Positions 10,661 to 21,554 of a stretch of DNA of 64,000 nucleotides are shown one piece after another. How positions within the stretch are numbered: the stretch's first letter is position 1; every line of letters begins with the position of its first letter. The notes beneath the pieces are model-generated. The model was given only the letters and a program-made list of their open reading frames with translations. It made no database searches and had not been told where the DNA came from. This stretch comes from Rhizomys pruinosus (lineage: Eukaryota > Chordata > Mammalia > Rodentia > Spalacidae). A program made the position numbers and the translations under genes. The DNA lies in contig VZQC01004717.1 in the NCBI GenBank assembly GCA_009823505.1, positions 1,237,053-1,301,052 on the forward strand, given 5' to 3'.

Positions 10661-11711
10661 AGTAAAGATTTTGTTTGGTACTAAAATCTTTGGTTCTTTG
10701 TGGGTTTATTTTGGCATAGGTCACAAAGTAGGATTCTAGATTTGTGTTTTTCCAATTCACTAGCCCACCAATATTTATTGAATTCTTTATTTTTACCTAT
10801 TTTTACTAGTGAGATATTCTTTGGTCTTGTATTGAGCTTCACCATATGATGAACTATGGGACCTGAAATGCCCTCAAGGAGCTGGGACAAGTGGCAGCTG
10901 TGCAAACTGCCATTTGAATCTACATAGTTGTTAGAAAATGGTGGCAGTTGATCAAGGTCAATAGCAATTTTATAGTTCATATTTTGTGTTAAGTGCTGGG
11001 TTGAAAAGGCTTTGCTATTTCATTTTGCACTGGTGCTATTTAGAAATGTACCTAGGTGTGGCCCAGTCTCCAACAGATTAATGACCTGGTTGGAGCATGG
11101 CTGAAATGCTTAAGGCTTCAGGCTGAGCTCTGTGGGAGGACCTTGAGATGAGAATCATAGCAGCTGCATTTTGAACTTAGCAACTATGAAAATATCCCCC
11201 AAAATTAGGAGGAAAAAGCTTTGTCAAACTACCTTGTCATTCTTAAAGCTCATTTTAAAAATGTGACTTTTAATTCTCTTTATTAATTTTGGAAGCTAAG
11301 ATTTCAAGTCATATCCTAATTAAGGTATTAATTATGATGAGATGCTTGCAAGTTTAATAATTGCAATATGAAGTCTTTTCATGTAATCAGTGTCTTGTCA
11401 TTAATTTTGTTTTAATGTCATACAAATAACATTTTTCAGCTGATTAGGGTACTAGTATGCTGCTCAAAGCACCTACTTCTGCCTAAATTACACATTTGTA
11501 TTCTGCAAGTTATTCAAAATGTAGCCACAGGCTGCAAATCCACTGGGAATATTATTCTTATACCCAGAGATGTGGATCAAAGCAGGGATAACAGAGTGAA
11601 ATTAAAAGCCAGGGAAATGTAATAAAATTACTAACTGTTGATACATATGCTGTCTGACCTCTCTTAGAATCTTTGGTTGTCCTCTTGAAAACAAAAGTTG
11701 AGTTAGAAGCT
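10661..11711. other. Unique intron, includes a TAATTA-rich block
   Basis: No repeat recognised. At 11310-11420 there are several ATTA/TAAT cores (for example taattaaggtattaattatg at 11318-11337), a composition seen in homeodomain-bound conserved noncoding elements. The minus frame at 10681-10980 (99 codons) has no recognisable domain. Confidence 0.4.
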
Positions 11712-11724
11712 TCTTTTACTTTTG

Positions 11725-11884
11725 TTTTGTTTTTTTTTTTTTTGGTTTTTTCGAGACAGGGTCTCCCTGTATCCCCAGCTGTCCTGGAACTCACTCTGTA
11801 GACCAGGATGGCCTTGAACTCACAAAGATCCCCTGCCTCTGCCTCCCAAGTGCTAGGATTAAAGGCGTGCGCCACCACGCCCTG
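11725..11884 (-). mobile_element. B1 SINE with TSD
   Basis: Minus-strand B1 with a T-rich (antisense A) tail at 11725-11752 and head at gccaccacgccctgc. The TSD is ttcttttactttt at about 11711-11723 and ctcttttactttt from 11884. Confidence 0.95.
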
Positions 11885-11898
11885 CTCTTTTACTTTTT

Positions 11899-13019
11899 TT
11901 AATATATAATTTTGAATATATAATAAATACTATATTGACATGGCTTAAATGAGAATGTACAAATAAGTATACAAAAAGTCTTTTCCTATGTCCCAGGTAA
12001 CCTCCCCAAGGGAAGCAGTATTGTCAGTTCCTTGCATATCCATCTAAAGAGAGTTCATGCCTCTATGAACACACAGAGAGAACTCCCAGCCTGGGCAAGG
12101 TGTGGTAGACTTATCTCTCCCTACTCTTGCTTATAAGCATGGATCTAATCATTGGAAATAGTATAAAGGTAGTCACAGAGAACTTTGACAGGTGGGGGGG
12201 GTTGGTTAGTGACCTCAGGACCTAAGGAATAGCACAGCCATCCATTGGATGGTAACCCAGACCCATTCTTTCCCAATGCCCACCTATCCTAGCAGCAGAA
12301 GGTATCCAACTAACCTTATCCCTCCCTTAGACAAGCCCTGCAGGATAGTAGTATTACCAACTAAAAGTTCCCCTAACAGCAAAGTATTTTCATTCCTTAT
12401 AGCCCAAGACCCCTCTCCCATCTAGAGACTCCCCTCTGTCACCCAGATACTGCTTGATAACAGACACTAGTAAGAGGGATTTTTGCAACAGGTACCTAGC
12501 CCTAGTAGTGCATTTTGTCCTCAGAGGTTGGGGACTCCCTTCTCCTACCTAAAAGTATCCAGCCTAATGAAGTCCATCTCAACTTCCCAAGTACTAAACA
12601 CAAGGACCTTGAGAGCCTCACAGGGCAGGAGATGAACCTGTAAATTAAACAGAACAATAAAAGCTCTGAAAATTAGATTGTCACTGGAGCGTCCTATAAA
12701 AGTAACTAGGACTCACATGTGAAACCTAAGCAGGTGACCATTAAAGTGAAAGCTTTTACTAGAACTCAAAGTCTTCAAACTATAAACTCAACATATCCAG
12801 ACATGATGAAAATCCCCCATTGCGAAAAGGACCAAGAAAAGAACATCTTGAAGTAAAAAGGTTATGATCTGTCTCCCACAGTGACATGAGGCAGATACTG
12901 GAGTTGTCTGTCAGGTATGTGAAAGAAATATCATAAAATAAAAGGGTCCGACAAGCAATTACAAAGTATTTAGAAGCAAGTGAAATTGTGAAAATCTCAG
13001 TAAAGAGAGCTCATAGGAA
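11899..13019. other. Unique intron, no feature recognised
   Basis: About 1.1 kb with balanced composition. No SINE, LINE or coding signal is evident. Confidence 0.5.
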
Positions 13020-13110
13020 ATGTGACCAGTCCCCTCACAGTCTTGCCATGTGCCTTCTCTGCTATGATGAACTGCATTCTCCAAAACCGTGAGCCAAAAA
13101 TACTCTTTTA
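13020..13110 (+). mobile_element. LTR remnant, rodent MaLR-type
   Basis: ccatgtgccttctctgctat ... gatgaactgcattctccaa ... gtgagccaaaaatac matches the 3' segment of the LTR family at 6937-7310. It is only a short piece. Confidence 0.45.
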
Positions 13111-13124
13111 TAGTTTTTTTATTT

Positions 13125-13300
13125 TTTTATGGCCTTTTGAACGAACAAGGTTCCTGTCAAGTCCCCCAGCTCATACCTGCGCAACTCATCGTCATGTAGA
13201 ACCAGGCTGACCCTTGAAAACTCCACCACCAACATTCCACCTGCCTCACCTGCCTCCTGAAGTAGCTATGGATTATAAAGGCTTGCGCCACCATGCTCAG
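13125..13300 (-). mobile_element. Old B1-related SINE
   Basis: Antisense B1 landmarks remain: ccacctgcctcacctgcctc and ggcttgcgccaccatgctca, with high divergence between them. Confidence 0.55.
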
Positions 13301-13439
13301 CTTTTTAAAAATTTTTTTTATATATATATATAATGAAAAAATGCAACTGTAAAATATTTGTTATAAAAAAACAAAAAAACAGTAACCAACACCACCACCA
13401 TCAACAACAAAAAAACAAAAAAAACTTTTTTTTTTAAGA

Positions 13440-13700
13440 AAAAAAATACATTTAATTTACTTACTATTTCGCGAGTAAAGTAATCATCATACTCGTGACT
13501 GTCTGCATGCAGGTTTGTGCACCCGTGTCGTGCAATGCCGCGGAGGTCAGAAGAGGGTCTCGGATTCCCCTGGAACTGGAGTTCTCCTGGAACTGGAGTT
13601 TCAGACGGCTCTCGGCCGCCATGTGGGTGCTGGGGATCAAACCCGGGTCCTCTGCAAGAGCGGTCGGCGCTCTCAACCGCTAGGCCATCTCTCCAGCCCC
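13440..13700 (-). mobile_element. B2 SINE, CpG-rich, with internal duplication
   Basis: Minus-strand B2 ending ctctccagcccc. It contains the paired tggaactggagttctcc / tggaactggagtttcag units. Many CpGs remain (gcaagagcggtcggcgctct), so it is young. Confidence 0.95.
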
Positions 13701-15874
13701 CAAGGCTGTTACCCTTTAAGACTATCTTTTGAAACAATTTTACTTGTCTCAGAGAGGGAAACCACATTGTCACAGAAAATTAGGGAGTAGTGGAGAAAGG
13801 AAGATAATCTTGGTTTCCATTTATTTTACAGTTTTTGTGTGTTCTGGTCCCAAGCTCCCAAAGCAAGGATCCAAAGGACCCCAATGAGTCATTTGCTCAT
13901 TCAGTTCTGATTGTTTCTGATTAGAGGTCTGAAATTCTTGCCCCACCTTCTACAATTGAACAGGCTGTAGGATGAAACTCTTGTGGATAGGAAAAAGGGA
14001 ATTGTTCTCTAAGAGGTGGGTACGAAGTTAGGAAGGAAATTTTTGGCATCTCCAGCCCTTTGTTTCCTTAGAGAATCACCAGAAATAGATGCATCAAAGA
14101 CCTAATTCACTCCCTCTGTGCCTATTGATAATCTATCACTGAGCCTATAAAGCATCTTTTTCCCCCTTATTTTCTGAAATTCAACCATATTTCATTAAGT
14201 AACAGATATAGTGGATTCCCCTGCTACCTCAAAGGTGACGATAGGAAGGCTTTTATTGTGTCAGTCTGTCAGATACTTAAGCTCCTGCCTCACTGAGACT
14301 TTGAAAAAAGAAATGAGATCATTTCCCCAGGTACGTGGAGCCCTTTGTGATAAAACACAATGAAAATACCAGGTACCACTGTGACTGAATGAACATCCTC
14401 ATCCTTCTCAATCTAAAATTAGCCTGCCATTTGGTGCTACTGTTCAAACAGCATTTTTCTAGCTAGCACAAGGTGAATTCTCAGTCCACATCCAAAGTGA
14501 CCTATCACAGGGTGAAACTCATGGTATCTCTTCCGGGACCCTCACTAATGAATAAACCTGCCTTTAGCACTACCGAGCTTTATCATTCCAAAAAGCTCAA
14601 CATCTTAGGCTCTTTAATACAATCACACTGTTGGACAAAGTCAATCTTTATCAGTGCTTGAATAGGATGAGCAAATATCTTTCCATATTATCCCATTGCT
14701 TAGAAGTCCTAACACCTACCTAATGTATTGTGGAAAGGAGATGCTATTAAAGTGCTGACACCCCTAGAATGTCAAAGGCTTATCTGTTTTCCTTCATTTG
14801 TCCTAATTTTGCACTAGTAGGTTTTGCCTTCCTAATTTAGATAGTCTTTCTGAGCCACAAATTTCATGAGTTAGGAAACTACTGAAGGAAGCTGGAAAAG
14901 GAGGGAGAGAGAGAGAGAGAGAAGAAGAGAGAGAAGAGACTGGTGAAATGAAACACTAGACCACTGGGGAGATAATAGCTACTTGAAAAGAGGGACTCAG
15001 GATTGTTCTTTACTTAGTCTATGACTATTTTTTACGACTGACTCAAGAACTCCAGTTCCCTGCAAAGTTCCCACCAAGAACTCATGTTCCCTGCAGTTTC
15101 CACCACCCAAGTCATTCCCAGGGCCTCTTCTGAGAAAGTCTCTAGAACCAAAGAACCAGTTTGTTTCCATTCAGTGGTGTCCTCTAAGCCCAGTTTCTAC
15201 CCTGCCAGTGATACTGCTTTGCCAGCGGCTCAGTGGGTATGTCCATGACCACTGCTGTGCCCAACCCAGGCTCCGCTCCATTGCTGTTCTGCATGGCAGG
15301 TGCTCCCTGTTAGCCACACACTTTCCAAGTCCTCTGACTACTTCTGGCCCAGAAGCCTCATCTACTATTGGGACATGAGGGAATCAATAATCCTTGCTGG
15401 GCCCTGAGACTGGGAAGGGCGAGGCTGAGTGTAGAGACTGGCCCCTCTCAGTAGACCTTCAGGCAGAGCCCCATTTAGGGTCAGTTCTCATTTCCTGGAG
15501 GACCTGGACTGCTGCTTGAGGATGACTCAGACCAGTGGCAGTTTTACTTGCAGTCAGTCTTCTCTGACAGACAAGGCCCTGCTCTTTCTTCCTTTAGATC
15601 AGTTCTTTTCCAGAATGTTTCAGTTCCATGCCATACTTAGATAAGCTTCTGCCAGGCTGCCTCATTGTTTCTTCATGTAGCTTTTAGGGATACTCTGGCA
15701 ATAGCTTAGATTCCTTTTCTCAAAGGCTGTTGCCATTAGATTTCCAAACACCCTAATGTGCCAAATTTTCACTGAGAGATAACTGTAGCCCTCCCACAGT
15801 TCTGTGACAAAGTTACCACACTCTTTATTCTCCTGAGTAACTTGTTCTCTGAGTAACTGCCCAAGAAGCACATT
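13701..15874. other. Unique intron; GA-rich tract at 14904-14938
   Basis: About 2.2 kb without a recognised transposon. It includes a (GA)n-like stretch (14904-14938) and a GC-richer block at about 15020-15600 with TGACTCA-like AP-1 cores near 15039 and 15524. No ORF shows a domain. It is a candidate conserved noncoding region, unproven. Confidence 0.4.
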
Positions 15875-16126
15875 TTTTAAAATTTATTTTTAAATTTTAT
15901 TTATTTCTGTATGTGTATGAATGTACTGTCTGCATGCAAGTTTGTGCACCCGTGTCGTGCAATGCCACGGAGGTCAGAAGAGGGTGTCAGATTCCCCTGG
16001 AACAGGAGTTCTCCTGGAACTGGAGTCAAAGACGGTTTTCAGCCGCCATGTGGGTGCTGGGGATTGAACCCGGGTCCTCTGCAAGAGCGGTCGGTGCTCT
16101 TAACTGCTAGGCCATCTCTCCAGCCC
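15875..16126 (-). mobile_element. B2 SINE left of the inverted repeat
   Basis: Minus-strand B2 with internal duplication, preceded by its expected TSD aagaagcacatttt (about 15864-15877). The matching right-hand TSD does not follow it; it appears instead at about 16905, after the second B2. An N lies at 16131, five bases past the B2 head. Confidence 0.9.
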
Positions 16127-16131
16127 AATTN

Positions 16132-16659
16132 CTCATTTAATCCTCAGCAGCCATGTGAGGACAGTACTGTTAGATACATTCTACTTTTTAGGACAATGAG
16201 GATGAGATAAGGGGTTTGAATCTAGGCATTTGTAGATTCTCCTGTGAACCAAGCTACTTCATGCTTGTCTCCTACTCGCTGTGACTTTCTACAGCAGCAC
16301 CTAACATCTGACATCCGATATGTCTTACTATTGTAACTTCCCCACAGTGCAGGCTCAGGAAGCAAGGATTTGGTCCTCCTGGCTTACTGCTATTTTTTAG
16401 TACCTACAACAGTATCTGGCACATAGTTGGGGTTCAATAAGTACTTATTGGATACTGAACAAAATTGGCTGGTATAAAGCAACTACTCTTGTCAGAGTCT
16501 CTAGACCTATAGTGATTGCTAAGTGCTCGGATCAGCCATCCTGGCTTCTGTTATAAGTAGCAGTATGACGCATGGAACAGTGGATTTCGAGTAAGAATGC
16601 TTATATGCTAGTTGGAATTAATAGAAAAGGGGACAATAATCACACACAAAATGTGCTTC
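16132..16659. repeat. Left arm of a 0.53-kb inverted repeat
   Basis: The reverse complement of this arm equals 16907-17436 apart from a handful of mostly single-base indels (for example cgagtag versus cagagtag, and gagcctg versus gaggcctg). The arm holds an antisense MIR (ctcatttaatcctcagcag, 16132-16230) and an L2 3' end (tctggcacatagttggggtt near 16415-16440). It starts immediately after an N. See the related finding for artefact versus real palindrome. Confidence 0.9.
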
Positions 16660-16906
16660 AAATTTATTTTTAAATTTTATTTATTTCTGTATGTGTATGA
16701 ATGTACTGTCTGCATGCAAGTTTGTGCACCCGTGTCGTGCAATGCCACGGAGGTCAGAAGAGGGTGTCGGATTCCCCTGGAACTGGAGTTCTCCTGGAAT
16801 TGGAGTTTCAGATGGTTCTCAGCCACCATGTGGGTGCTGGGGATCGAACCCGGGTCCTCTGTAAGAGCGGTCAGCGCTCTTAACCACTAGGCTCTCTCCA
16901 GCCCAA
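16660..16906 (-). mobile_element. B2 SINE forming the loop of the inverted repeat
   Basis: Minus-strand B2 with the same AAATTTATTTTTAAATTTTA tail sequence as the B2 at 15875 but about a dozen substitutions (mostly C/T) in the body. It has an internal duplication. Confidence 0.9.
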
Positions 16907-17436
16907 GAAGCACATTTTGTGTGTGATTATTGTCCCCTTTTCTATTAATTCCAACTAGCATATAAGCATTCTTACTCGAAATCCACTGTTCCATGCGTCA
17001 TACTGCTACTTATAACAGAAGCCAGGATGGCTGATCCGAGCACTTAGCAATCACTATAGGTCTAGAGACTCTGACAAGAGTAGTTGCTTTATACCAGCCA
17101 ATTTTGTTCAGTATCCAATAAGTACTTATTGAACCCCAACTATGTGCCAGATACTGTTGTAGGTACTAAAAAATAGCAGTAAGCCAGGAGGACCAAATCC
17201 TTGCTTCCTGAGGCCTGCACTGTGGGGAAGTTAAATAGTAAGACATATCGGATGTCAGATGTTAGGTGCTGCTGTAGAAAGTCACAGCAGAGTAGGAGAC
17301 AAGCATGAAGTAGCTTGGTTCACAGGATGAATCTACAAATGCCTAGATTCAAACCCCTTATCTCATCCTCATTGTCCTAAAAAGTAGAATGTATCTAACA
17401 GTACTGTCCTCACATGGCTGCTGAGGATTAAATGAG
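16907..17436. repeat. Right arm of the inverted repeat
   Basis: Reverse-complement partner of 16132-16659. It starts at the B2 TSD gaagcacatttt and continues into unique sequence at 17437, so this arm is the one contiguous with the following intron. Confidence 0.9.
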
Positions 17437-17646
17437 ATGCTACCTGCCAAGTGTTTAGCCCACATCTGATGCATGGATACCAGAGAAACAACACTAGTCT
17501 GAGAGAGTGTGGTGAATAGCCGGGTTGAGCAACAGTCTTCAAACTCCGCTGGACTATGGGTGCAGAGTGATCTTCAAGGAGTGTGTGTGATACTTAGATT
17601 CAGAGACATTTAGATTATACTGAATACATTAAGAAGATTGTTAGAG

Positions 17647-17860
17647 GGACTGGAGAGATGGCTCAGTGGTTAAGACCACTAGCTACTCTTGCAGAGGATC
17701 TGAGTTTGATTCCCAGCACCCACATAGTGGCTAACAACCATCTGTAACTACAGGTTCAGGGGATCTTCTGGCCTCTGTGGGCACTGCACAACACAGGTGC
17801 CCTCACACACATGCAGGCAATACCCTCATACATATAAACTATTTTTTAAAACTTAAGAGA
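17647..17860 (+). mobile_element. B2 SINE (older)
   Basis: Begins gggactggagagatggctca. Flanks agattgttaga (about 17635) and agattgttata (about 17861) fit an imperfect TSD. Confidence 0.85.
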
Positions 17861-17872
17861 GATTGTTATATA

Positions 17873-17945
17873 GCTGGGGTATAGCTTAGTGGTCGAGCAC
17901 TTGCTAGGCAAGTGAAAGTCCTGGGTTTGGTTCCCAAACCACAAC
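17873..17945 (+). mobile_element. ID SINE (tRNA-Ala/BC1-type)
   Basis: gctggggtatagcttagtgg (A box) and tcctgggtttggttcccaa (B box) followed by a CAACAAACAAA tail. This is the roughly 75-bp ID core with an AC-rich tail. Confidence 0.85.
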
Positions 17946-18109
17946 AAACAAATGAACATATGAGTCAGCAAATAAATGTTATGATGTTTATATTAACATG
18001 CCTGTGCTATGGTATAGTGAAAATTACAGCTTTACATCTGCTCAACCTTCAAAAAATTTGATACTAAGTTAAAAATAATGAATTTCTCAAAATTATCATT
18101 ATTTTTTTC

Positions 18110-18171
18110 TGGTCTTTTTGAGACAGGGTCTCCCTGTAGCCCCAGCTGTCCTGGAACTCACTCTGTAGACC
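18110..18171 (-). mobile_element. B1 SINE fragment
   Basis: Only the 3' half (antisense gagacagggtctccctgtag ... actctgtagacca) is present; it breaks into unrelated sequence at 18172. Confidence 0.8.
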
Positions 18172-18384
18172 AAAGGATTCCTAAGCAAGAAAGTGAGAGC
18201 CTAATTGGGAGAAAAACCAGACAGAAATAAAAGCAGACTGAACACATCGCATGGAAATTATGAGGCACTTTGGCACCTTAGGTGGGAGTCTCTTGGGGGC
18301 CACAACAGATCACCTTTTACAGAAGTCAGAACACCTAGGTGCTCGTGGCCTACTGTCTACCATTCGACAGGATGGGGCAGGAGG

Positions 18385-18455
18385 AATGCTACAAGTTCAA
18401 GGCCAGCCTAGACTATTTAGTGAGTTCCATACCCTGTCTCAAACAACCAAAATCC
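18385..18455 (+). mobile_element. B1-like SINE fragment
   Basis: aagttcaaggccagcctaga ... gtgagttccataccctgtct retains the B1 second half in sense. Confidence 0.6.
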
Positions 18456-19441
18456 AATCTCATGTGTAACATAAATGTTACTTTTTATTGACATCAATAT
18501 TTACAATTCTAGAGTTAGAAACAAGGTTAAGACTCAAAACCATCCCTGGTTTCCTGGCTTGCTTGGTGCAAGAGTCAAACAAAATGACAGCCTGCTGATT
18601 AAGAAAACACACAGAGATCTAGCTCTTTCCTAGCTCTTCAGAGGACCACAGAATGAAAGGAAAGCAGTTTTATACAACAGCATCTCAGTGTCTGTGCCTT
18701 GCGGATGAGTTCATCCTCTCCTGATTAACAGGGCACTAAATGTCTTTGTTCACATGGCCACAGGAGATTCAACTATTCTATTTCATTTACCATCACATGG
18801 AACTTTCTGGAAATTTTATCTTACATTTGAAGCGATGTGTCTCCTAAGTGGACCAAAGTGAGCCAAATGCTAGTTTCACAGGGAGGAGGAAGAGAGTGTG
18901 ACTTCTGTGACAACCCCAATCGGTGGTGTTTTTACCCATCTTTATTAGCAATTACAGGTAAAAACAGAGGCTGCTTATGAATAAAGTGTAAATGTCAGGG
19001 GAGTGCACAGCTAATAGAAGAGTTGTAAATATTTACAAGGCAGAGTGGTGATTCAAGCTCACAAGATTAATTGAAATTAATCTCTATCAAGCACTAATTT
19101 GTTTCCTGAGTTCTAAAATCTTCCATTTAGAAGAAGAGTATGTGAGGCCAAGTTGGACTCACCTTCCACATGGCTGCATGCTGTCCTTTCTCCTAGATGT
19201 CTTTATTTTCATCCTGTAGCACTTTATGGATGACCAACCTGTCATTCCTGGGTTCTGGAGTCACTACAACCAGTGCCGCCTCACTCCCTCAGTGTTCATC
19301 TAGATTTCTACGCTAATCCTCTCATTCTGGGGAGGTGGACCGACTTTCATTTTCACCATCAATATGAACCCCATGTTCTCCCGCGTTTTATTGTCTTACC
19401 ACATTCTCCCTCATTTTCCTCATCTTGGGAAATGTTTCTTA
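18456..19441. other. Unique intron, nothing recognised
   Basis: About 1 kb without transposon or coding signals that I can name. Confidence 0.5.
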
Positions 19442-19458
19442 CTCAGTTTCAGTTTTTG

Positions 19459-19734
19459 TTTTTTTTTTTTTTTTAATTTTTTTTTTTTTTTTTTTTATAT
19501 TATTTTATTTTATTGTATGTGTATGAATGTTAGTTGTCTGCCATGCAAGGTTTGTGCACCCGTGTCGTGCAATGCCGCGGAGGTCAGAAGAGGGCCTCGG
19601 ATTCCCCTGGAACTGGAGTTCTCCTGGAATTGGAGTTACAGACGGTTCTTAGCCGCCATGTGGGTGCTGGGGATCGAACCCGGGTCCTCTGCAAGAGCGT
19701 CGGTGCTCCCAACCGCTAGGCTATCTCTCCAGCC
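19459..19734 (-). mobile_element. B2 SINE with perfect 17-bp TSD
   Basis: The TSD ctcagtttcagtttttg is at 19442-19458 and 19735-19751. The B2 has a long T tract (antisense tail), the internal duplication, and extra bases in otherwise conserved blocks (gttagttgtctgccatgcaagg instead of gtactgtctgcatgcaag), which could be base-call errors. Confidence 0.95.
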
Positions 19735-19869
19735 CTCAGTTTCAGTTTTTGAAAGGATAACTTCATACTCAACACCAAACGAAACGAAGGAGGCCGTGGC
19801 ACATGGTATATATGAGCTCAAGTACAGATTCATAATAACTAAGTAAACTTGAATGCTTATGTCATCGTT

Positions 19870-20200
19870 CATTCATGTCTCATGCACTTTGCTAGGTGTT
19901 AGAGAGAAAATGCCTAGCAAACCATGGCCATTGATCTCATGTAACTGATAGCCATAATCAAAAGAGTACAGAATAAGGGTGTTATTACCAATAAGTCATG
20001 TGCTTTAAAGGAAAGGGTATATAAAAATGATAGTTGATCTAGACTAGAGGTTAGAGAGGCCTTCTCTATAAAAATGAATGCAGTCTTAATTTTACCACAT
20101 GAAGGCCAATCTATACTGAGGATAGTCAAAGAAAAGCCAAAGGGGCTAGCCCCACAGGCACAATCATCACTAATAGCAAGAAAAATCAAAATGACCAGCA
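19870..20200. other. Probable old mammalian interspersed repeat, family uncertain
   Basis: Phrases such as cactttgctaggtgttagag followed by tctcatgtaactgatagcc resemble mammalian-wide repeats, but I cannot assign a family. Confidence 0.3.
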
Positions 20201-20212
20201 TTGGCCAACACC

Positions 20213-20345
20213 TCCGGTATGCACACACTGTGCTTAATGCTTTTGATCCCCTAGTCTATTTTGTTCTTCTGTCTTTTTATTGTAGGTGCTATTACTATTT
20301 TCATTTTACATATGAACAAACTAAGACTTAGTAAGGCAGGCTAAG
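20213..20345 (+). mobile_element. MIR SINE (ancient)
   Basis: The MIR core pattern is visible: cactgtgcttaatgc ... ctattactattttcatttta ... aactaagacttagtaagg. Confidence 0.55.
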
Positions 20346-20419
20346 CAGCTGTGCTGTCTCAGAGCAGTTACCTGTGGAGCTGGTCCTGACACATGGATTG
20401 TCTCATTATAAGTCCACTG

Positions 20420-20458
<39 letters not shown>
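20420..20458 (+). repeat. (TG)n microsatellite
   Basis: About 19 perfect TG units. Confidence 0.98.
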
Positions 20459-20460
<2 letters not shown>

Positions 20461-20715
20461 CATACTTACATGGGTACATGCACCCATGCAGACCAGAGGA
20501 GGGCATGCAAAAAGCCCAAGACATCACCTTGAGACAAATTCTCTCACTAAACCTGGAACTAGGATGGTGGCCACAAAGCCCCTGAGGTCCTCTTGTCTGT
20601 GCCTCACATAGCACTGGGTTCAGGAGCTCTCAGCTCTTTACAGGTTGATAGGGATCCAAACTCAGATCCGCATGCTTATGCACAGTTACCCGCCAAGCTG
20701 TATCTCCAGTGCCTG
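20459..20715 (+). mobile_element. TG-repeat-associated rodent SINE-like sequence
   Basis: After the TG tract come agaccagaggagggcatgca, ttctctcactaaacctggaa, gggatccaaactcagatcc and ccgccaagctgtatctccag. This order is common downstream of rodent TG repeats. The family name is uncertain. Confidence 0.4.
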
Positions 20716-21494
20716 CTTTCGGTCACTCTCTGACTTTAGAATAGCTTCCCTGACTCATGGTTTAGAGTGGAGCACAGAGATGGGAAGGAAATCTTGGAAT
20801 GAAAATCAGGGTTCTTGAGCCCAGGTTGAGATTTCAAGACAAAGAGAGGGATCTAGAGTGAGCTCAGAGCCTCAAGTTCAGGAGAGTACACAGATATGGA
20901 CTCAGCATACTCAAAAGGTGGCTCGCACCCCAGCTAGCTGAGTCACCATATTGGCACTAGATTCTAAGTAGCTTTTGGTATTAACTGGCAAGGTTTATGT
21001 ATCTGATGGTTACAATAGTATGTCTAGAAGGGAATCCTTTACATTATCAGTGAATAAATGCAAGTATGAATGTGTAAATGAATAAGTCGGAGAAAAAAAT
21101 GAAGGTGAACTCTAGTATGTACATCAAGACCATTTGAAGAGACTGAAATTTTTGGTGGTAGGTATATAAAAAATCACCTATGTAGTTAACCTTTAGTGAT
21201 TATTATGACTATGAATACAAACCTTGCAAAATTAGGTCAGAAACTTGAGTAACAAACAGCAAAAGCAAAAATCACAGGGACCAAAACCAAAAAATCATGA
21301 AAAGAACCAAACAGAAATTCTGGAGTAAAAAATTCAATAATTGAAGTGAGAAATTCAGTAGAAGAGTTCCATAGGAGATTTTAGAATGCAGAACACTCAA
21401 TGACCTTTAACATAGGCTAAAATTATCCAGTCTAAGTGGGAAAGATCTAAAAAATGAAGAGAAATTAAGAGAGCTGAAGACACTGATTGCACAT
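20716..21494. other. Unique intron, nothing recognised
   Basis: No repeat family or coding signal identified. Confidence 0.5.
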
Positions 21495-21554
21495 CATTCC
21501 ATGTAGCACCATGGCGACATCAGGAGTTCGTGCTACCATGACAGACTTCCCCTT
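21495..21554 (+). mobile_element. Older MaLR-type LTR, left part of an interrupted copy
   Basis: accatgacagacttcccctt would join directly to gaattgtgaggcaaaag at 23342 to give the usual LTR 3' sequence. It was split by the element at 21555-23336, with ccctt duplicated (21550-21554 and 23337-23341). Confidence 0.6.

Noticed and set aside
13318..13773. 151-codon minus-strand frame and several similar frames in other SINEs
   Set aside because: The recurrent peptides are B2 and B1 translated in various frames, not proteins.
17873..17945. A tRNA-Ala gene
   Set aside because: A and B boxes are present but the acceptor stem is not maintained and an AC-rich tail follows; it is an ID SINE.
19364..19846. 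160-codon plus-strand open frame
   Set aside because: Most of it translates an antisense B2 and its poly-T tract.
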